The notes beneath the pieces were generated by a model. It worked only from the letters and a program-made list of their open reading frames with translations, was not told the DNA's origin and ran no database searches. Positions 17,591-27,605 of a stretch of 47,986 nt of DNA are shown one piece after another (position 1 is the first letter of the stretch; each line of letters starts with the position of its first letter). This DNA is from an uncultured SAR86 cluster bacterium (GTDB lineage Bacteria; Pseudomonadota; Gammaproteobacteria; Magnimaribacterales; D2472): NCBI GenBank assembly GCA_902520495.1, contig CABYNW010000008.1, positions 1 through 47,986 on the forward strand, written 5' to 3'. A program made the translations under genes and the position numbers.

Positions 17591-18438
17591 TTATCAGAGG
17601 TTTTTGGATCTAGCGCATCCCTAAGCCCGTCTCCAAAGAAATTTAAAGCAAATAAAGTGATTGTAAAAGTAATGCCTGGGTAAATAAGCAACCAACCATA
17701 CTCTTCCATTGACTCAACCCCATCTTTAATTAAAGTTCCCCAGCTACTCATTGGTGGTTGAATTCCAAGACCAAGAAAACTTAAAAAACCTTCTAGTAAC
17801 ATGACCTGAGGAATGGTTAGTGTTGCATATACTGCAATTGGCCCCAAAATATTTGGTAACAAGTGTCTTCTAAACATTGAAATATTAGAAACTCCCATAG
17901 CTTTTGCAGCTAACACAAATTCTTGATTCTTTAATCCAATTACCTGTCCCCTAACAATTCTTGCCATTGTTAACCATTCAACTGCACCTATTGCACCAAA
18001 TAAAAGCCATAAATTTCTTCCAAAGATAACCATAAGAAGAATGATAAAAATTATAAAAGGTAATCCATAAAGAATATCTACTATTCTCATCATAATTGAA
18101 TCAATTCTTCCTCCTGCATAACCTGCGATAATTCCCCAAGATACACCAATTACTAATGCAACCCCTGTTGCAACAAAACCAACTAATAAAGAAATTCTTG
18201 CTCCATATAAAATTCTACTTAAGAGATCTCTTCCCAAAATATCTGTTCCTAAAAGATGCTCTGATGATGGTGGGCTAGCTCCAAGATTTAAATCCTGATA
18301 AGAGTATGAATATGGTGCAAGCCAAGGAGCAAAAACAGCAGCAATAATTAATAGAACAAGAATTAATCCACCTAACATTGCAGCTTTGTTTCTAGTTAAC
18401 CTATATAAAGCATCAGACCAAAGAGAATTATTTTTCAT
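17587..18438 (-). CDS. Peptide ABC transporter permease (OppC/DppC family)
   Basis: This inner-membrane permease has six predicted membrane segments and the binding-protein-dependent transport EAA loop (VLAAKAMGVSNISMFRRHLLP). It carries the OppC-type N-terminal domain RNKAAMLGG...FAPWLAPYSY and the string HLLGTDILGRDLLSRILYGAR. I take the ATG at 18438, which overlaps the upstream permease stop as ATGA and gives 283 residues; the longer frame from 18468 adds 10 unconserved residues. Together with oppB-like and oppA-like genes it would import oligopeptides, dipeptides or similar solutes. It is the last gene of the operon, and no ATPase gene follows. Confidence 0.93.
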   Translation of the reverse strand: MKNNSLWSDALYRLTRNKAAMLGGLILVLLIIAAVFAPWLAPYSYSYQDLNLGASPPSSEHLLGTDILGRDLLSRILYGARISLLVGFVATGVALVIGVSWGIIAGYAGGRIDSIMMRIVDILYGLPFIIFIILLMVIFGRNLWLLFGAIGAVEWLTMARIVRGQVIGLKNQEFVLAAKAMGVSNISMFRRHLLPNILGPIAVYATLTIPQVMLLEGFLSFLGLGIQPPMSSWGTLIKDGVESMEEYGWLLIYPGITFTITLFALNFFGDGLRDALDPKTSDN

Positions 18439-19358
18439 GATGCATCTCTCGATCTTGGATTCAACCAAAGAGCAGCAAGGTCAGACAATAAATTAAAGAA
18501 AACTATCATTGCTGAAAAGAATATGGTTGTTCCTAAAATCATTGTGTAATCTCTATTAAATGCTGCTTCAACGTAAAACCTACCAAGTCCTGGTATTTGA
18601 AAAATTGTCTCAACTACAAAAGATCCAGCAAGCAGACCTGCAATTGCGGGGCCTAAAAAAGAAACAACAGGAATTAATCCTCCTTGCATAGCATGTTTTA
18701 TTACCACCATTCTCTCAGTAAGTCCCTTTGCTCTTGCTGTTCTAATAAAATCTTGATTAAGTACTTCTAACATTCCACCCCTGCTTAATCTTGCAATGTA
18801 GGCAGCATAGGCAAATCCTAAAGTTAATGAAGGTAGAATCTTATCGCCGGGCAATTGCCCCCAGCCTGAAACAGGGAGAATCTCTAGATTAATGCCAAAA
18901 ATTAATACTAATAATGGTCCCATTAAGAATGTTGGGACGCATATTCCAATCATAGCTATTGCCATAGGTATAAAATCTAAAAAAGTATTTCTTTTTAAAG
19001 CAGCAAGAACACCAGAAAAAACCCCCATAAAAAGTGCTATAAGTATTGCATAAAAAGCTAACTCAAAAGTAATAGGCAATCCTGTTGATATCATCTCAGA
19101 TACTGATCTTCCAGGGAACCTAAAAGATGGTCCTAAATCTCCTCGAAGTAATCCAGACATATAATCAACATACTGCTCCCAATTTGAAGCATCTAAATTG
19201 TATGCTTCATTTAAATTTTTCAGAACTTGAGGAGACACTGCCCTATCTGCATCAAAAGGTCCTCCTGGTGCTAACTTAATTAAAAAAAAAGTAATACTTG
19301 CCACAGCAAATAAAACTGGTATTGCTAAAAAAATTCTTTTAAAAAAGATTGAAAGCAT
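18435..19358 (-). CDS. Peptide ABC transporter permease (OppB/DppB family)
   Basis: This 307-residue inner-membrane permease begins with the characteristic OppB helix (FFKRIFLAIPVLFAVASITFFLIKLAPGGP broken by charged ends). It contains the EAA loop DFIRTARAKGLTERMVVIKHA and the late block GSFVVETIFQIPGLG. It forms the translocation heterodimer with the OppC-like protein encoded immediately downstream. It starts 6 nt after the stop of the binding-protein gene, consistent with one transcript. Confidence 0.94.
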   Translation of the reverse strand: MLSIFFKRIFLAIPVLFAVASITFFLIKLAPGGPFDADRAVSPQVLKNLNEAYNLDASNWEQYVDYMSGLLRGDLGPSFRFPGRSVSEMISTGLPITFELAFYAILIALFMGVFSGVLAALKRNTFLDFIPMAIAMIGICVPTFLMGPLLVLIFGINLEILPVSGWGQLPGDKILPSLTLGFAYAAYIARLSRGGMLEVLNQDFIRTARAKGLTERMVVIKHAMQGGLIPVVSFLGPAIAGLLAGSFVVETIFQIPGLGRFYVEAAFNRDYTMILGTTIFFSAMIVFFNLLSDLAALWLNPRSRDAS

Positions 19359-19364
19359 TAAAGA

Positions 19365-20999
19365 TTAATCTCTTTCTAGATATATAAATTTAGGATGATG
19401 GTGATCAAGTATATGCGGATTATATCCTTTTACATCAGCAGATAATTGATATGCTCTTACGTATGTATATAGAGGGATTATAGGCATATTATCGATTAAA
19501 ATTCTTTCAGCCTCCATTAATAATATATATCTTTCTTCTTGATTGTTTGTAGAATTAGCTTTTTGGACTATAGCATCAAACTCGGGGTCTTCCCATCCAG
19601 TTTTGTTGTTTCCTCTGTTGGGACGCATTAAATCAAGAAAGGTATTTGGATCCTCATAATCACCTATCCAACCAGCTCTTGAAACTTGAAAATCACCAAC
19701 CATCTCACGACTTAAATAAACTTTCCAATCCTGATTAACAAGCTCTACCTCAATTCCAAGGTTTTGTTGCCACATTTGTTGAATTGCTAATGCTATTTTA
19801 CGATGATCTTCATTAGTGTTGAATAAGATCTCAAGTTTCGGGAAAGGATTTGATTCAGAATAGCCGGCTTCAGCCATGAGTTGTTTTGCAAGCTCAGGGT
19901 CAAAAGGTATTTCTGTATCAGGATAATATCCATTAGATCCAGGAGGAGTAAATGAGTATGCAGGTATTTGGCCACACTTTGTTACTTTTTCTACTATGGC
20001 CTTTCTATCAATTGTATAAGCTAAAGCTTTTCTTACTTTCACATCATTTAAATATGGATTATTTGTATTTAGTCTATAAAAATACTGTCCCATATATGAA
20101 TCAATTCTAAGGTCAGGATTATTTTCTTCAATATAAATAGGGCATTTCTGAGATGGTAATGTTGAAGTTAAATGAAGCTGGCCAGCTCTGAACATTCTAT
20201 CCTCTGTCATAACATTTGAAACAGGATAAAAATGAATTTCATTTAACTGAACTCTAGAAGCATCCCAATAGTGAGGATTTTTTTCAACAACGATTTTATT
20301 ATTTAATTCCCATTTCTTTAATTGAAACGGTCCATTGCACACAAAATTACCCGGTCTAGTCCACTGTCCATTTCTATCATCAATTGTTCCGTGCTTTAAT
20401 ACGGTCTCCTTATGAACAGGCCAAGTACTGTAATGACTTAAAAGACCTAAGAAAAATGGAGTAGGACTTTTTAGGGTTACTTTTAAGGTATGTTCATCAA
20501 TAGCTTTAATACCAACATCATCAAAATTATCAGTTTTACCAGTATGGTATTCCTCTGCGCCTACTAAGTAATAAAGCATATCTGGATATTGTGAACCCAG
20601 ACTTGCAGTAAGTATTCTCATCCAAGACCAGACAAAATCATCAGCAGTCATTGTCTCACCATTTGACCATCTTGCATTTTTATTTAAATTAAAAATGTAC
20701 TCTTTTCCATCATCACTTATTGTCCAAGACTCAGCAACGCCAGGTAGATTTCCTCCACCATTTGGATTAGCTATAGTTAAACCCTCACATAAAGAAATTA
20801 AAATATGATGTTCTGGAACTCCAGTAACAACATGAGGATCGATGCCTTGAGGTTCCGAGCCATTCCCAAAATGAAATATTCCATTTTCTAATCCAGAGTC
20901 AACCGGTGATTGATAAGAGCCACCTCCACCAGAACAGCTTTTTATATAAATAAATGGTATTGAGATAATTAAAAATAATATAAATAATTTTTTTAACAT
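19365..20999 (-). CDS. Peptide ABC transporter substrate-binding lipoprotein (OppA/SBP_bac_5)
   Basis: This 544-residue periplasmic binding protein is anchored by a lipoprotein signal ending IYIKSC (Cys-22), then a Gly/Ser linker. Family 5 solute-binding features are EPQGIDPHVVTGV near the start, LCEGLTIANP, SWTISDDGKEYIFNLN, NGETMTADDFVWSW and RKALAYTIDRKAIV in the hinge region. It resembles oligopeptide-binding OppA, and the length is normal for that group. It is the first gene of the A-B-C cluster and begins 11 nt after the ppiD stop, so it may be read through from ppiD. Peptide is the likely ligand, but class 5 proteins also bind nickel, heme and opines. Confidence 0.94.
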   Translation of the reverse strand: MLKKLFILFLIISIPFIYIKSCSGGGGSYQSPVDSGLENGIFHFGNGSEPQGIDPHVVTGVPEHHILISLCEGLTIANPNGGGNLPGVAESWTISDDGKEYIFNLNKNARWSNGETMTADDFVWSWMRILTASLGSQYPDMLYYLVGAEEYHTGKTDNFDDVGIKAIDEHTLKVTLKSPTPFFLGLLSHYSTWPVHKETVLKHGTIDDRNGQWTRPGNFVCNGPFQLKKWELNNKIVVEKNPHYWDASRVQLNEIHFYPVSNVMTEDRMFRAGQLHLTSTLPSQKCPIYIEENNPDLRIDSYMGQYFYRLNTNNPYLNDVKVRKALAYTIDRKAIVEKVTKCGQIPAYSFTPPGSNGYYPDTEIPFDPELAKQLMAEAGYSESNPFPKLEILFNTNEDHRKIALAIQQMWQQNLGIEVELVNQDWKVYLSREMVGDFQVSRAGWIGDYEDPNTFLDLMRPNRGNNKTGWEDPEFDAIVQKANSTNNQEERYILLMEAERILIDNMPIIPLYTYVRAYQLSADVKGYNPHILDHHHPKFIYLERD

Positions 21000-21010
21000 A
21001 ATTATAGATC

Positions 21011-22885
21011 CTAGAATATGAGATTATTTAAATTCACTCTTGCTGACTGAAAAACATCTTCATTAATTATTTCAGACATCTTTGATGATAATCTCTCTTC
21101 ACTAAATGCATTATATTCATCGATTACAGAATTAATTTCATCTTCATTTAGTCGATTGAAATTATTGATTGTGATAATAAAGCTATCTTTATTATTGGCA
21201 TTAGTACTGATTGTTGTATCAGGAACATTATTAAAAATTTCACTTAGAACTTCTTGAGGTAAAAGAGAGGAATATCTTTTAACATTAACAAATGTATCCT
21301 GTGTAACATAATTATACGTATCGATAAACAATTTTTTATCTTCATCGTTTTTAATAGATTGCAATTCATTATTCATTAAAGCTAATTTTTCAATAGCCTT
21401 AGATTCTGACAATAAATCAGCCACATCTTCAGCAACCTCTTCAAAGGATTGTAGCTTTGGATCAGCGACCGAACTAACAGAGACTACTATAACCTTATCA
21501 TCAAGCTCAATTGCATATGGTTGATTAATCTGTGAGTCAGTGGAAAATATATAATTCTTAATCTCATTATTAACTATATAAAAATCATAATTAGATTTTG
21601 TAAAAAAATCCGATTCTGAAACTTCTTTAGAGATATTAAATGCAATTTCTTCAATCGAACTATTGTCAAAAATCAAATCCTCTAAAAGACTAAAGTCATC
21701 ATTCATTAATGCTAAAGATTCAGTTTCTATTAATTCGTTTATTACTTCATCTTTTATCTGATCTTCTGACAAAGGTTGTTGTTTGTTTATTTCGGTAACT
21801 TTTAGAATATGAAATGTATCCTCTAATTCAATAATCTTACTATAATCATTTAAGGCAAGAGCCTCGATTCCTTTTTCAAATTCTTCTGGGAAAATATCTC
21901 TTTCAAAATAGTCTAAATCACCGCCATTATCTTTTGTAACAATGTCTTCACTATATTCACTAGCTAGATCTATAAAACTACTTCCATTGATAAGGAGATC
22001 TTCAACCATTTTAATTGCTTCATAGGCTTGATTATTAGATTCATAATTATTCTTATCAATCATGATATGGGAAATTCTAGTTTGAGCACTAGTATCAAAA
22101 TTCGATAGATATTCTGCATAATAATTTTCTAAGTAACCATCAGGTATTTCAACATTGTTTTCATATTCGGCCTGATCTAATACCAAATATCTAAATCGCC
22201 TTTGCTCTTCTGAAAAAAATAAAATTTGATTATTTTCATAAAATTCAACAAGCTCCTCAGTAGTATTAACAAGTTCATTTTTTAATCCATCGTAATCTAT
22301 CTTTATAAAATTGATATCGGAGGTCATCTCCAAAAGAGAGGCGAGCTCATATACTTCGTTTTGAGTAGCGAAATTTATCCCGCTTAATGAACTTCTATAA
22401 AGCTCAGAAGCTAATATGCCAGTCATTAGATCAATATAACTTTCTTTTGTGTAGCCACTAGAATTTACTTGAGCTTCATATACATTTTCATTGAACATGC
22501 CTTCAACCTGAAATTGAGGACTTTGAACAATTCCTTTTTTTGCTTCTGTAATTGTATTTTCATTAAAGAGCCCTAATGATCTTGCACCTGATTGAAGAAC
22601 TTTTTGAACTATAAGCTCTTGTTTTATAGATTCAGATTTAAGTTCTTCATTAAGCATATCAAAGTCAAATTCTTCTCCATAGGCGTTTTTAAATCTTTGA
22701 ACAGCAGTATTTGATGCTAGCTGTAAATCAGTCTCAGTAACCTCTTCTCCATTAATACTACCAAAAGATCCTCCAAATCCTGAGGCAAGTGATCCTGTGC
22801 CTAAAAATACAAAAGGAAGTGCGCATACTAATACAATAATTATGAGCCTTGGGCCGGTAAGAAAATTTCTAAGTGATTCCATCAT
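21011..22885 (-). CDS. ppiD: Periplasmic folding chaperone / peptidyl-prolyl isomerase PpiD
   Basis: PpiD is anchored in the inner membrane and assists proteins leaving the Sec translocon. The 624 residues have one N-terminal transmembrane segment (RLIIIVLVCALPFVFLG, about 13-29), a SurA-N-like helical region to about 230, and a parvulin domain at about 268-366. The parvulin core is seen in RISHIMID, FIDLASEYSED, GGDLDYF and FEKGIEAL. A long C-terminal chaperone region follows. Position directly after hupB and lon is the standard order. Two ATG codons stand at 22885 and 22882; a TATAAT ends only 9 nt upstream, so the mRNA may be nearly leaderless. Parvulin activity in PpiD homologues is often weak, and catalysis cannot be judged here. 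Confidence 0.92.
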   Translation of the reverse strand: MMESLRNFLTGPRLIIIVLVCALPFVFLGTGSLASGFGGSFGSINGEEVTETDLQLASNTAVQRFKNAYGEEFDFDMLNEELKSESIKQELIVQKVLQSGARSLGLFNENTITEAKKGIVQSPQFQVEGMFNENVYEAQVNSSGYTKESYIDLMTGILASELYRSSLSGINFATQNEVYELASLLEMTSDINFIKIDYDGLKNELVNTTEELVEFYENNQILFFSEEQRRFRYLVLDQAEYENNVEIPDGYLENYYAEYLSNFDTSAQTRISHIMIDKNNYESNNQAYEAIKMVEDLLINGSSFIDLASEYSEDIVTKDNGGDLDYFERDIFPEEFEKGIEALALNDYSKIIELEDTFHILKVTEINKQQPLSEDQIKDEVINELIETESLALMNDDFSLLEDLIFDNSSIEEIAFNISKEVSESDFFTKSNYDFYIVNNEIKNYIFSTDSQINQPYAIELDDKVIVVSVSSVADPKLQSFEEVAEDVADLLSESKAIEKLALMNNELQSIKNDEDKKLFIDTYNYVTQDTFVNVKRYSSLLPQEVLSEIFNNVPDTTISTNANNKDSFIITINNFNRLNEDEINSVIDEYNAFSEERLSSKMSEIINEDVFQSARVNLNNLIF

Positions 22886-22894
22886 AGTGGCGAT

Positions 22895-22900
22895 ATTATA
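22895..22900 (-). promoter_or_regulatory. Perfect -10 hexamer just upstream of ppiD
   Basis: TATAAT on the minus strand lies immediately after the hupB terminator's T-run and ends 9 nt before the ppiD ATG, predicting a 2-3 nt leader. The -35 region falls inside the terminator hairpin and matches poorly. Confidence 0.5.
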
Positions 22901-22904
22901 GAAT

Positions 22905-22932
22905 AAAAAAAAGGGTGCGTAAGCACCCTTTT
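22905..22932 (-). terminator. Rho-independent terminator of hupB
   Basis: On the minus strand, AAAAGGGTGC-TTAC-GCACCCTTTTTTTT forms a GC-rich 6-bp core (arms 22923-22928 and 22913-22918) extended by A/T pairs and followed by a T-run. It begins 16 nt after the hupB stop. Confidence 0.92.
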
Positions 22933-22947
22933 AAAAGTTATAAAAAC

Positions 22948-23226
22948 TTAACTGTTTTTAACAGTATCTTTAAGACCTTTACCAGCTTTAAAACCTGGAA
23001 CTTTTGAAGCTGGAATATGCATAGCGGCACCGGTTTGAGGGTTTCTTCCTTCTCTAGCAGCTCTATGTCTTACTGAAAATGTTCCAAAACCAACTAAAGC
23101 TACCGGCTCACCTTGACCTAAAGCGCCTGTAATTCCATCTAGTACAGCATCAACAGCACGACCTGCTTCTGCTTTTGACATGTCAGCACTTCCTGCAACT
23201 GCATCAACTAAATCTGATTTATTCAT
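22948..23226 (-). CDS. hupB: DNA-binding protein HU
   Basis: This is a 92-residue HU histone-like protein with the family signature [22 protein letters not shown] and the DNA-intercalating arm INPxTG-equivalent [20 protein letters not shown]. The N-terminus [12 protein letters not shown] is classical. HU compacts and bends DNA as a dimer. The gene is visibly more Ala/Gly-rich and less AT-rich than its neighbours, as expected for a highly expressed protein. It has a strong GAGGAG Shine-Dalgarno, an 88-bp upstream gap from lon, and its own terminator, so it can be expressed independently of lon. The symbol hupB follows from its position after lon. Confidence 0.95.
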   Translation of the reverse strand: MNKSDLVDAVAGSADMSKAEAGRAVDAVLDGITGALGQGEPVALVGFGTFSVRHRAAREGRNPQTGAAMHIPASKVPGFKAGKGLKDTVKNS

Positions 23227-23270
23227 ATTTAAATACTCCTCTGTGATAATTTAATTATTAAATACCCCTC

Positions 23271-23300
23271 TATGAAAAGCTTTTTGGCGTTAAAAGTCAA
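23271..23300 (-). promoter_or_regulatory. Possible hupB promoter
   Basis: On the minus strand a TTGACT (-35 like) occupies 23295-23300 in the lon-hupB gap. The hexamers 17-18 nt downstream (TTTCAT/TTCATA) match -10 poorly, so only the -35 element is persuasive. Confidence 0.35.
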
Positions 23301-23314
23301 GTAAATAAGGGGTT

Positions 23315-25711
23315 TTAGTGAGGTTGCTTATTTTCTGATTTTGATGAATTTTTATTTTTTGATGATTTAATTTTTTTAGAAACAGGTGTTGGTTCCTCCA
23401 CAAGAGCAGATGAAATTACCTCATCAATCCATTCTACTGGAATGATATTAAGCGATTTTGTGATTTGTTCAGGAATTTCTTGAAGGTCTGGTTTATTATC
23501 TTTAGGGATAATTACATTCTTAATACCACCTCTCTTGGCAGCAAGAAGTTTTTCTTTAAGCCCTCCTATTTTTAGAATTTGGCCCCTTAAAGTTATTTCT
23601 CCTGTCATAGCTGTGTCGGCTCTTACAGGTATTCCTGTAAAAATAGAAATTAGAGAAACAGCCATTGCTCCACCTGCACTTGGCCCATCTTTTGGAGTTG
23701 CACCTTCGGGCACATGAATATGAATATCATATTTTTCGTAAAAATTTGGTTTGATCCCTAGAGTTTCAGCACGAGATCTTACAACAGTAAGTGCAGCTTG
23801 AATTGACTCCTGCATTACATCTCCTAAAGAACCTGTTTTTATAACCCTTCCCTTTCCATTTATATGAGAGGCTTCAATAGTTAATAGCTCGCCACCCACC
23901 TCTGTCCAAGCAAGTCCAGTCACCTGACCTACTGCATTATCTTTTTCAGCTACACCATATTTAAATTTCTTAACGCCAGAATATTTCTCAAGATTTTTGG
24001 TGTTTATTGTTGTAACTGATGAATCTGATTTGTTGTTAATTAATCTTTCCTTGACTACTTTTCTTAAAATTTTTGCGATTTGTCTTTCAAGACCTCTAAC
24101 ACCAGCTTCTCTTGTGTAATACCTTATTAAAGAAAGAATGACATTTTTATTAAACTTTATTTCTTTATCTTTGATTCCATTTCTTTTCATTTGCTTAGGT
24201 AGTAAATATTTATCAGCTATATTTATTTTTTCATCTTCTATGTACCCAGGAATTCTAATAATCTCCATTCGATCTAAAAGAGGGGTTGGAATATTTAAGC
24301 TGTTTGCAGTACATACAAACATAACCTCAGATAAATCATAGTCAACTTCTAAATAGTGATCACTAAATGTATTATTTTGCTCTGGATCTAAAACCTCTAG
24401 TAACGCAGAAGCTGGATCACCTCTATGATCCATTCCAATTTTATCAATTTCATCAAGTAAAAATAAAGGGTTTTTAACGCCTACCTTTGAAAGTTTTTGA
24501 ATAATTTTACCTGGCATTGATCCTATATATGTTCTTCTGTGGCCTCTAATTTCTGATTCATCTCTTACTCCACCCAAAGACATTCTCGCAAACTTTCTAT
24601 TAGTAGCCCTTGCAATTGATTCTCCTAATGAGGTTTTACCAACACCAGGTGGACCTACCAAACAAAGAACAGGTGCCTTCATTGTTTTTACTCTTTTTTG
24701 AACTGCTAAATATTCAACAATCCTTTCTTTTACCTCATCAAGACCATAATGATCTTCCTCTAATATTGCAATTGATGATTTTATATCTGATTTAATTTTT
24801 GATTTCTTTTTCCATGGAACCTCTACCAAACAATCTAAATAAGTTCTTACAACTGATGCTTCTGCAGATGAAGGAGCCATATGTTTAAATTTAGCTAATT
24901 CACTTTTAGCTTTTTTTAGAGCCTCTTTAGTCATTCCTACATCATGTATCTTCTTCTCAAGATTATCTAATTCATCTCCCTCTTCACCAATTTCACCAAG
25001 TTCTTTTTGGGCAGCTTTAATTTGTTCATTTAAGTAGTATTCTCTCTGTGATTTCTCCATTTGTTTCTTAACTCTGTCTCTTACTTTTTTTTCAACATCT
25101 ACAACATCAAGTTGAGATTCTATAAAAGTTAAAACTTTCTCAGCTCTGCTTTTTAAATCAACTATTTCTAAAATTTCCTGTTTTTTAGAAGTTTCAATTG
25201 GAAGGTGGCCTGTGATCGTATCAATTAGTCTTGATAGATCATCAAGAGAATCTACAGTTGATACTATTTCAGGAGGAATTCGTTTTGTTATCCCAATATA
25301 GTCTTCAAATTTAGTTTTAATTAGTCTTATGAGATTTTTTGATTCATTGTTTTTTATTGGTATATCAATTTCCTCTATTACTCTAGCTACATCATATGAA
25401 TCTTTTTCAATTATCTTTGTTATAGAGCATCTTTTTTCACCTTCAACTAAAACTTTCATAGTTCCGTCTGGTAATTTAATTAACTGGAGTAAGTTGCTTA
25501 TCGAAGCAAATTTGTATAAATCATCTATATTAGGATCTTCCAATGAGGCCTCTTTTTGACTAACTAAAACAAGTTTTTTGTTTGAAGACATTGCAATATT
25601 TAATGCTTCTACAGATTTGGGGCGTCCTACAAAAAGCGTTGTAACTATTCCAGGAAAAACAACCACGTCCCTTAAGGGGATGAGAGGAAGATCAGATTTA
25701 ATATTAGTCAT
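23315..25711 (-). CDS. lon: ATP-dependent protease Lon
   Basis: Lon degrades misfolded and regulatory proteins in the cytoplasm. The 798 residues contain the Lon N-terminal domain (LPLIPLRDVVVFPG, from residue 9), a coiled-coil linker to about 290, and the AAA+ module. Walker A is GPPGVGKT (353-360) and Walker B FLLDEID (417-423). The protease domain has the catalytic dyad Ser-678 (KDGPSAGGAM) and Lys-721 (GGLKEKLLAA). The length matches E. coli Lon plus a short C-terminal tail rich in Lys and Ser (about 775-798), which may be disordered. It sits between clpX and hupB in the standard order, 30 nt after clpX. Confidence 0.97.
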   Translation of the reverse strand: MTNIKSDLPLIPLRDVVVFPGIVTTLFVGRPKSVEALNIAMSSNKKLVLVSQKEASLEDPNIDDLYKFASISNLLQLIKLPDGTMKVLVEGEKRCSITKIIEKDSYDVARVIEEIDIPIKNNESKNLIRLIKTKFEDYIGITKRIPPEIVSTVDSLDDLSRLIDTITGHLPIETSKKQEILEIVDLKSRAEKVLTFIESQLDVVDVEKKVRDRVKKQMEKSQREYYLNEQIKAAQKELGEIGEEGDELDNLEKKIHDVGMTKEALKKAKSELAKFKHMAPSSAEASVVRTYLDCLVEVPWKKKSKIKSDIKSSIAILEEDHYGLDEVKERIVEYLAVQKRVKTMKAPVLCLVGPPGVGKTSLGESIARATNRKFARMSLGGVRDESEIRGHRRTYIGSMPGKIIQKLSKVGVKNPLFLLDEIDKIGMDHRGDPASALLEVLDPEQNNTFSDHYLEVDYDLSEVMFVCTANSLNIPTPLLDRMEIIRIPGYIEDEKINIADKYLLPKQMKRNGIKDKEIKFNKNVILSLIRYYTREAGVRGLERQIAKILRKVVKERLINNKSDSSVTTINTKNLEKYSGVKKFKYGVAEKDNAVGQVTGLAWTEVGGELLTIEASHINGKGRVIKTGSLGDVMQESIQAALTVVRSRAETLGIKPNFYEKYDIHIHVPEGATPKDGPSAGGAMAVSLISIFTGIPVRADTAMTGEITLRGQILKIGGLKEKLLAAKRGGIKNVIIPKDNKPDLQEIPEQITKSLNIIPVEWIDEVISSALVEEPTPVSKKIKSSKNKNSSKSENKQPH

Positions 25712-25741
25712 TAAACTAATATAAGGACAACAAAATAAATA

Positions 25742-26998
25742 TCAATTACCGGTGGAAGTTTTTTTAGTTTTTGTTTTTAATAGTTTTATTGGTTCGGTTT
25801 TCGATGCTACTGTTTTTTCATCAATGATAACTTTCTCTAGCTCATTATTTGGAAGTCCAAACATGGTTTCCATTAAAAGTTCTTCCATAATAGATCTCAA
25901 GCCTCTGGCTCCTGTTTTACGTTTTATAGCTTGTTTTGCTATCTCCTTTAGCGCCCCGTCTCTGAAAGAAAGCTCAACATTATCAATCTCAAATAGGTGT
26001 TTGTATTGATTAACTAAAGCATTTTTGGGTTCTTTTAAGATTCTAACTAAAGCATCTTCATCGAGCTCATGTAGATTTGAGATAACAGGAAGCCTGCCAA
26101 CAAATTCGGGTATTAATCCATATTTGACTAAATCCTCTGGTTCGAGAATATCAATATTTTTATTTAACTTCTTGGATTTGTTTTTTGTTTCGACATCAGC
26201 CCCAAAACCTATTCCGACTTTGCTAGTTCTTTGTTCTATAACTTTGTCAAGACCAGAAAAAGCACCGCCACATATAAATAAAATATTTGAAGTATCAATT
26301 TGGACAAATTCTCCTTGCGGATGTTTTCTGCCCCCCTGTGGTGGAATAGATGCAACTGTACCTTCTATTAATTTTAATAGTGCTTGTTGGACTCCCTCTC
26401 CGGATACGTCTCTTGTAATAGATGGGTTATCAGATTTTCTTGCAATTTTATCAATTTCATCGATATAAACAATTCCAAGTTCAGCTTTCTCAGGATCATA
26501 ATCTGATTTTTGAAGAAGTTTTTGAATAATATTTTCAACATCCTCACCAACATATCCAGCTTCAGTAAGAGTGGTAGCGTCTGCTATTGTAAAAGGAACA
26601 TTTAATATCTTTGCAAGAGTTTGAGCCAATAGCGTTTTTCCGCTTCCAGTGGGCCCAAGAAGTAAAACATTACTCTTTTGTAATTCAACATCTTCATTTG
26701 TTTTAGCCTTCTTTAGTCTTTTATAGTGATTATAAACTGCTACAGATAATACTTTCTTGGCTTTTTCTTGGCCTATTACATACTCATCAAGCTGAGTGAA
26801 TATTTCTAGGGGAGATAACAAGCGATCATATGGCACATCTTCATCGCTTTTTATTTCTTCTTCAATAATATCATTACATAAATCTACGCACTCATTACAA
26901 ATGTATACACTTGGTCCAGCTATTAATTTTTTTACTTCATCCTGAGCTTTGCCACAAAATGAACAATGTAATTTATCAGGTTTATTTTCATTTTCCAT
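25742..26998 (-). CDS. clpX: ATP-dependent Clp protease ATP-binding subunit ClpX
   Basis: ClpX unfolds substrates and feeds them to ClpP. The N-terminal zinc-binding domain has Cys-12, Cys-15, Cys-34 and Cys-37. The AAA+ domain has Walker A GPTGSGKT (115-122), Walker [10 protein letters not shown], the pore loop GYVGEDVE and the sensor-2 block [10 protein letters not shown]. The IGF-type loop contacting ClpP appears as KVGIGFGA. I start at the ATG at 26998 ([10 protein letters not shown], 418 residues), which follows the clpP stop by 4 nt and has an AGAGAGG Shine-Dalgarno. A longer frame from 27040 would add 14 unrelated residues inside clpP. Confidence 0.97.
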   Translation of the reverse strand: MENENKPDKLHCSFCGKAQDEVKKLIAGPSVYICNECVDLCNDIIEEEIKSDEDVPYDRLLSPLEIFTQLDEYVIGQEKAKKVLSVAVYNHYKRLKKAKTNEDVELQKSNVLLLGPTGSGKTLLAQTLAKILNVPFTIADATTLTEAGYVGEDVENIIQKLLQKSDYDPEKAELGIVYIDEIDKIARKSDNPSITRDVSGEGVQQALLKLIEGTVASIPPQGGRKHPQGEFVQIDTSNILFICGGAFSGLDKVIEQRTSKVGIGFGADVETKNKSKKLNKNIDILEPEDLVKYGLIPEFVGRLPVISNLHELDEDALVRILKEPKNALVNQYKHLFEIDNVELSFRDGALKEIAKQAIKRKTGARGLRSIMEELLMETMFGLPNNELEKVIIDEKTVASKTEPIKLLKTKTKKTSTGN

Positions 26999-27002
26999 TT
27001 TT

Positions 27003-27602
27003 TTAGCCTCTCTCTTCCAATATACTATCAACAATTCCATAAGCCATTGCAGACTTAGCGTCTAAAAAGTTATCTCTGTCTGTGTCTTTCTCAATTTTCT
27101 TTAGAGTTTGATTTGTATGCTTAGAAAGAATTTCATTAACAATTTTCTTCATGTGAAGAATCTCTTTTGCATGAATTTCAAAGTCAGACGCTTGTCCTTG
27201 AAAGCCTCCTAAAGGCTGATGAATCATTATTCTTGAATTAGGTAATGCAAATCTTTTTTTCTTATCACCTCCAGCGAGCAATAATGCGCCCATACTAGCT
27301 GCTTGTCCAATACACAAAGTAGAGATAGATGGTTTTACAAATTGCATAGTGTCATATATTGCTAATCCTGCCGAAATACTTCCTCCAGGAGAATTAATAT
27401 AAATTGATATATCTTTTTCAGGGTTTTCTGATTCAAGAAATAGAAGCTGTGCAACTACAAGATTAGAAATATAGTCATCGATAGGCCCTGATAAAAATAT
27501 GACTCTTTCTTTTAATAATCTTGAATAAATATCAAATGACCTTTCACCTCTTGGAGTTTGCTCAATTACCATTGGTATTAATGCTGAATGAATATCTGTC
27601 AT
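27003..27602 (-). CDS. clpP: ATP-dependent Clp protease proteolytic subunit ClpP
   Basis: ClpP is the tetradecameric serine-protease chamber of ClpXP and ClpAP. The catalytic triad is Ser-103 ([11 protein letters not shown]), His-128 (MIHQPLGG) and Asp-177 (TDRDNFL). The oxyanion-loop strings [11 protein letters not shown] and IYDTMQ are present, and 199 residues is the normal length. A short N-terminal propeptide-like region precedes the axial loop ([18 protein letters not shown]). It starts 3 nt after tig and is followed by clpX within 4 nt, so tig-clpP-clpX form one operon. Confidence 0.98.
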   Translation of the reverse strand: MTDIHSALIPMVIEQTPRGERSFDIYSRLLKERVIFLSGPIDDYISNLVVAQLLFLESENPEKDISIYINSPGGSISAGLAIYDTMQFVKPSISTLCIGQAASMGALLLAGGDKKKRFALPNSRIMIHQPLGGFQGQASDFEIHAKEILHMKKIVNEILSKHTNQTLKKIEKDTDRDNFLDAKSAMAYGIVDSILEERG

Positions 27603-27605
27603 AAT

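Noticed and set aside
26025-26468. 147-codon open frame antisense to clpX
   Set aside because: It mirrors the conserved AAA+ coding sequence of clpX, has no ribosome-binding site and no family resemblance.
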